Below are positions 62,765 to 64,000 of a stretch of DNA of 64,000 nucleotides, piece after piece. The notes beneath the pieces are model-generated. The model was not told the origin of the DNA, made no database searches, and worked only from the letters and a program-made list of their open reading frames with translations. Location: NCBI RefSeq assembly GCF_000337835.1, contig NZ_AOLM01000029.1:39337-103336 (forward strand), given 5' to 3'. Numbering within the stretch: the stretch's first letter is position 1; each line of letters begins with the position of its first letter. This DNA is from Haloferax sulfurifontis ATCC BAA-897 (lineage in GTDB: Archaea; Halobacteriota; Halobacteria; Halobacteriales; Haloferacaceae). The translations under genes and the position numbers were made by a program.

Positions 62765-63790
62765 ATGAACAATGATCACCCACCTCCAACCTCTGCCGAT
62801 AATTTCTACCAAACATTGGTAGAAAATGCGGCAGAGGGGATGTTGACGATCGACTCGGATAGCAACATCGTGTATGCCAATCCAGCCGTTGAAGACATCC
62901 TCGGCTATGCACCCGCTGAGTTAATTGGGAGTTCGAAGATGAAAATCATCCCAGAGCGCTTAGAAGCAGTCCACGGGGCTGCATTAGCGTCGTATGTGGC
63001 GACAGGAGAGCGCAATATCGACTGGGATGGGATCGAGCTCCCGGCGTTGCACAAGGACGGACACGAAGTTCCAACGCTTATCAGCCTTCGTGAACACGAA
63101 CACAATGGGGAACAGTATTTTACTGGCATCATCCGAGATATCACCGAGCAGCGTCAGCGGGAGTCTCAGCTTCAAGAGCAGAAGGATCGGCTGAATGAGT
63201 TCGCCGATATCTTAACACATGATATCCGGAACCCACTTTCTATCGCGTACGGATATACTGAGATCGCCCATGAACAGTCCGAAAGCCCTGAACTGGAGCG
63301 GGTCTTAGCGTCACTCGCTCGAATTGATGATCTCGTCAGCGACATTCTTGCTCTCTCAAAAAGAGGCGAAGTTGTTGGTGAGACCGAGTCGGTTGATATC
63401 CGTGAGTGTCTCCATGCGTCGTGGAGTAGCGTTGAGACACAGCAAGCGACGCTCCAACTAGAAGATGAACTCGGAGTGATCACCGCGGATAAGAGTCGTT
63501 TTCAGGAACTACTAGAGAACTTGTTCCGCAATGCGGTTGACCATGCTGGTGCTGGGGCGACTGTAACTGTTGGAAGCCTCCCTGACGATACGGGACTCTA
63601 TATCGAAGATGATGGCCCCGGAATCGCTGAGCCAATTCGGTCAGAGATATTCGACCACGGATATTCGACAACTGCTGACGGAACTGGCTATGGACTCTCA
63701 ATTGTCTCTCAAATTGTGGAGGGCCATGGTTGGGAGATCGGCGTTACAACGGGTTCCGAAGGTGGAGCACGATTTGAGATTACGTGGTGA
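62765..63790 (+). CDS. PAS-domain histidine kinase
   Basis: The protein has 341 residues. PAS: YQTLVENAAEGMLTIDSDSN IVYANPAVEDILGYAPAELI, then FTGIIRDITEQRQRESQLQ. Kinase core: FADILTHDIRNPLSIAYGYT (H-box), ELLENLFRNAVDHAGAG (N-box), IEDDGPGIAEPIRSEIF and GTGYGLSIVSQIVEGHG (G-boxes). No membrane helix. No response regulator adjoins it; the nearest is the receiver stub at 61153. The end overlaps a convergent gene. Confidence 0.88.
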   Translation: MNNDHPPPTSADNFYQTLVENAAEGMLTIDSDSNIVYANPAVEDILGYAPAELIGSSKMKIIPERLEAVHGAALASYVATGERNIDWDGIELPALHKDGHEVPTLISLREHEHNGEQYFTGIIRDITEQRQRESQLQEQKDRLNEFADILTHDIRNPLSIAYGYTEIAHEQSESPELERVLASLARIDDLVSDILALSKRGEVVGETESVDIRECLHASWSSVETQQATLQLEDELGVITADKSRFQELLENLFRNAVDHAGAGATVTVGSLPDDTGLYIEDDGPGIAEPIRSEIFDHGYSTTADGTGYGLSIVSQIVEGHGWEIGVTTGSEGGARFEITW

Positions 63791-64000
63791 GAGTCGGACG
63801 ACGTCTGCTGAGTTAGTTTTTGGAGAGCATCCCTGACGGCCTCGTCCTGCTGCCATGTTCGAAGCAAGCGTGAGATACTCTGTGCTTGTGTTTCATTTGG
63901 GGTGGAGACGAGCCCCACGTCCTCAACGATCTTGATAGCAAGCTAGGGCGCTAAAATAGCAACCTCACGAGCTTGGGTGGTGAGTCTTATCGGTACGTTT
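63709..64000 (-). CDS. Partial gene entering from the right edge, with an in-frame TAG
   Basis: The minus frame reads VPIRLTTQAREVAILAP, TAG at 63945-63943, then LAIKIVEDVGLVSTPNETQA QSISRLLRTWQQDEAVRDAL QKLTQQTSSD and on to a stop at 63709. Both sides of the TAG look like protein. CAG would restore it; GTG at 63918 could start a shorter product. It overlaps the kinase tail-to-tail by 82 bp. No family recognised. Confidence 0.4.

Noticed and set aside
20021..63945. Recoding of TAG (pyrrolysine) or programmed frameshifting as the explanation for broken genes
   Set aside because: Breaks involve TAG, TAA and TGA alike, TAG also ends intact genes such as 40828-41490, and no slippery heptamer is present at the frameshifts.
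1..64000. CRISPR array or rRNA operon
   Set aside because: No regularly spaced direct repeats and no rRNA-like conserved blocks were seen on reading both strands.

Overview
The window reads as haloarchaeal DNA (class Halobacteria). Third codon positions are GC-rich, proteins are acidic, ATGA/GTGA start-stop overlaps are frequent, promoters sit about 25 nt from start codons, and families typical of haloarchaea recur: HalX and HalOD1 output domains, a bacterio-opsin-activator-type regulator, KaiC-like ATPases, DUF7342-like winged-helix proteins, TumE and PIN toxins. I saw no rRNA, tRNA or CRISPR array. Family names rest on motifs and memory; no searches were run.

Region 1 (about 1-29.2 kb) is dominated by CPBP (Abi/CAAX-protease type) intramembrane proteases: eight intact stand-alone genes, one CPBP domain fused to an ABC-2 permease, one copy broken by a stop codon and one N-terminal fragment. 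Between them lie membrane or stress genes: an MFS transporter, a bactofilin-like polymer-forming membrane protein, a PH-like protein, a HemG-like flavodoxin, an alpha/beta hydrolase, a Zn/Cd-type P-ATPase, a universal stress protein, an exported beta-lactamase-fold protein, a DUF998 protein and an ABC exporter. The mix suggests envelope defence or peptide immunity, but no precursor peptide was recognised.

Region 2 (about 22-41 kb) is accessory DNA. It holds toxin-antitoxin-like pairs (Doc, MazF-like, PIN, TumE), of which Doc and MazF are frameshifted; elements bounded by GGCTCTGTTGAAA-type inverted repeats with small cargo genes but no transposase; an IS5-type remnant; a threonine-synthase-like gene; and an unusual nuclease with two degenerate LAGLIDADG domains plus an intact HNH domain.

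Region 3 (about 40.5-56.8 kb) is a set of small plasmid-type genes interrupted by a six-gene, all-minus signalling block (42.1-50.9 kb): PAS/GAF/HTH regulator, HalX response regulator, HalOD1 protein, KaiC-like double ATPase and two histidine kinases. Many small genes here are preceded by a T-run and a GC-rich hairpin with a GGGGTG-like loop. A palindromic signature TTAACCAAC-N23/24-GTTGGTTAA occurs four times (22.5, 40.5, 56.7, 62.2 kb).

Region 4 (57-64 kb) has a very large sensor kinase split by an in-frame TGA, a receiver-domain stub joined to an inverted regulator gene, a PAS histidine kinase, and a gene running off the right edge.

Many accessory genes are broken. The breaks I could repair all look like loss of one C from a CC run, or CAG/CAA/CGA changed to a stop. 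This may be real decay or a base-calling artefact, and should be settled before pseudogene calls are trusted.
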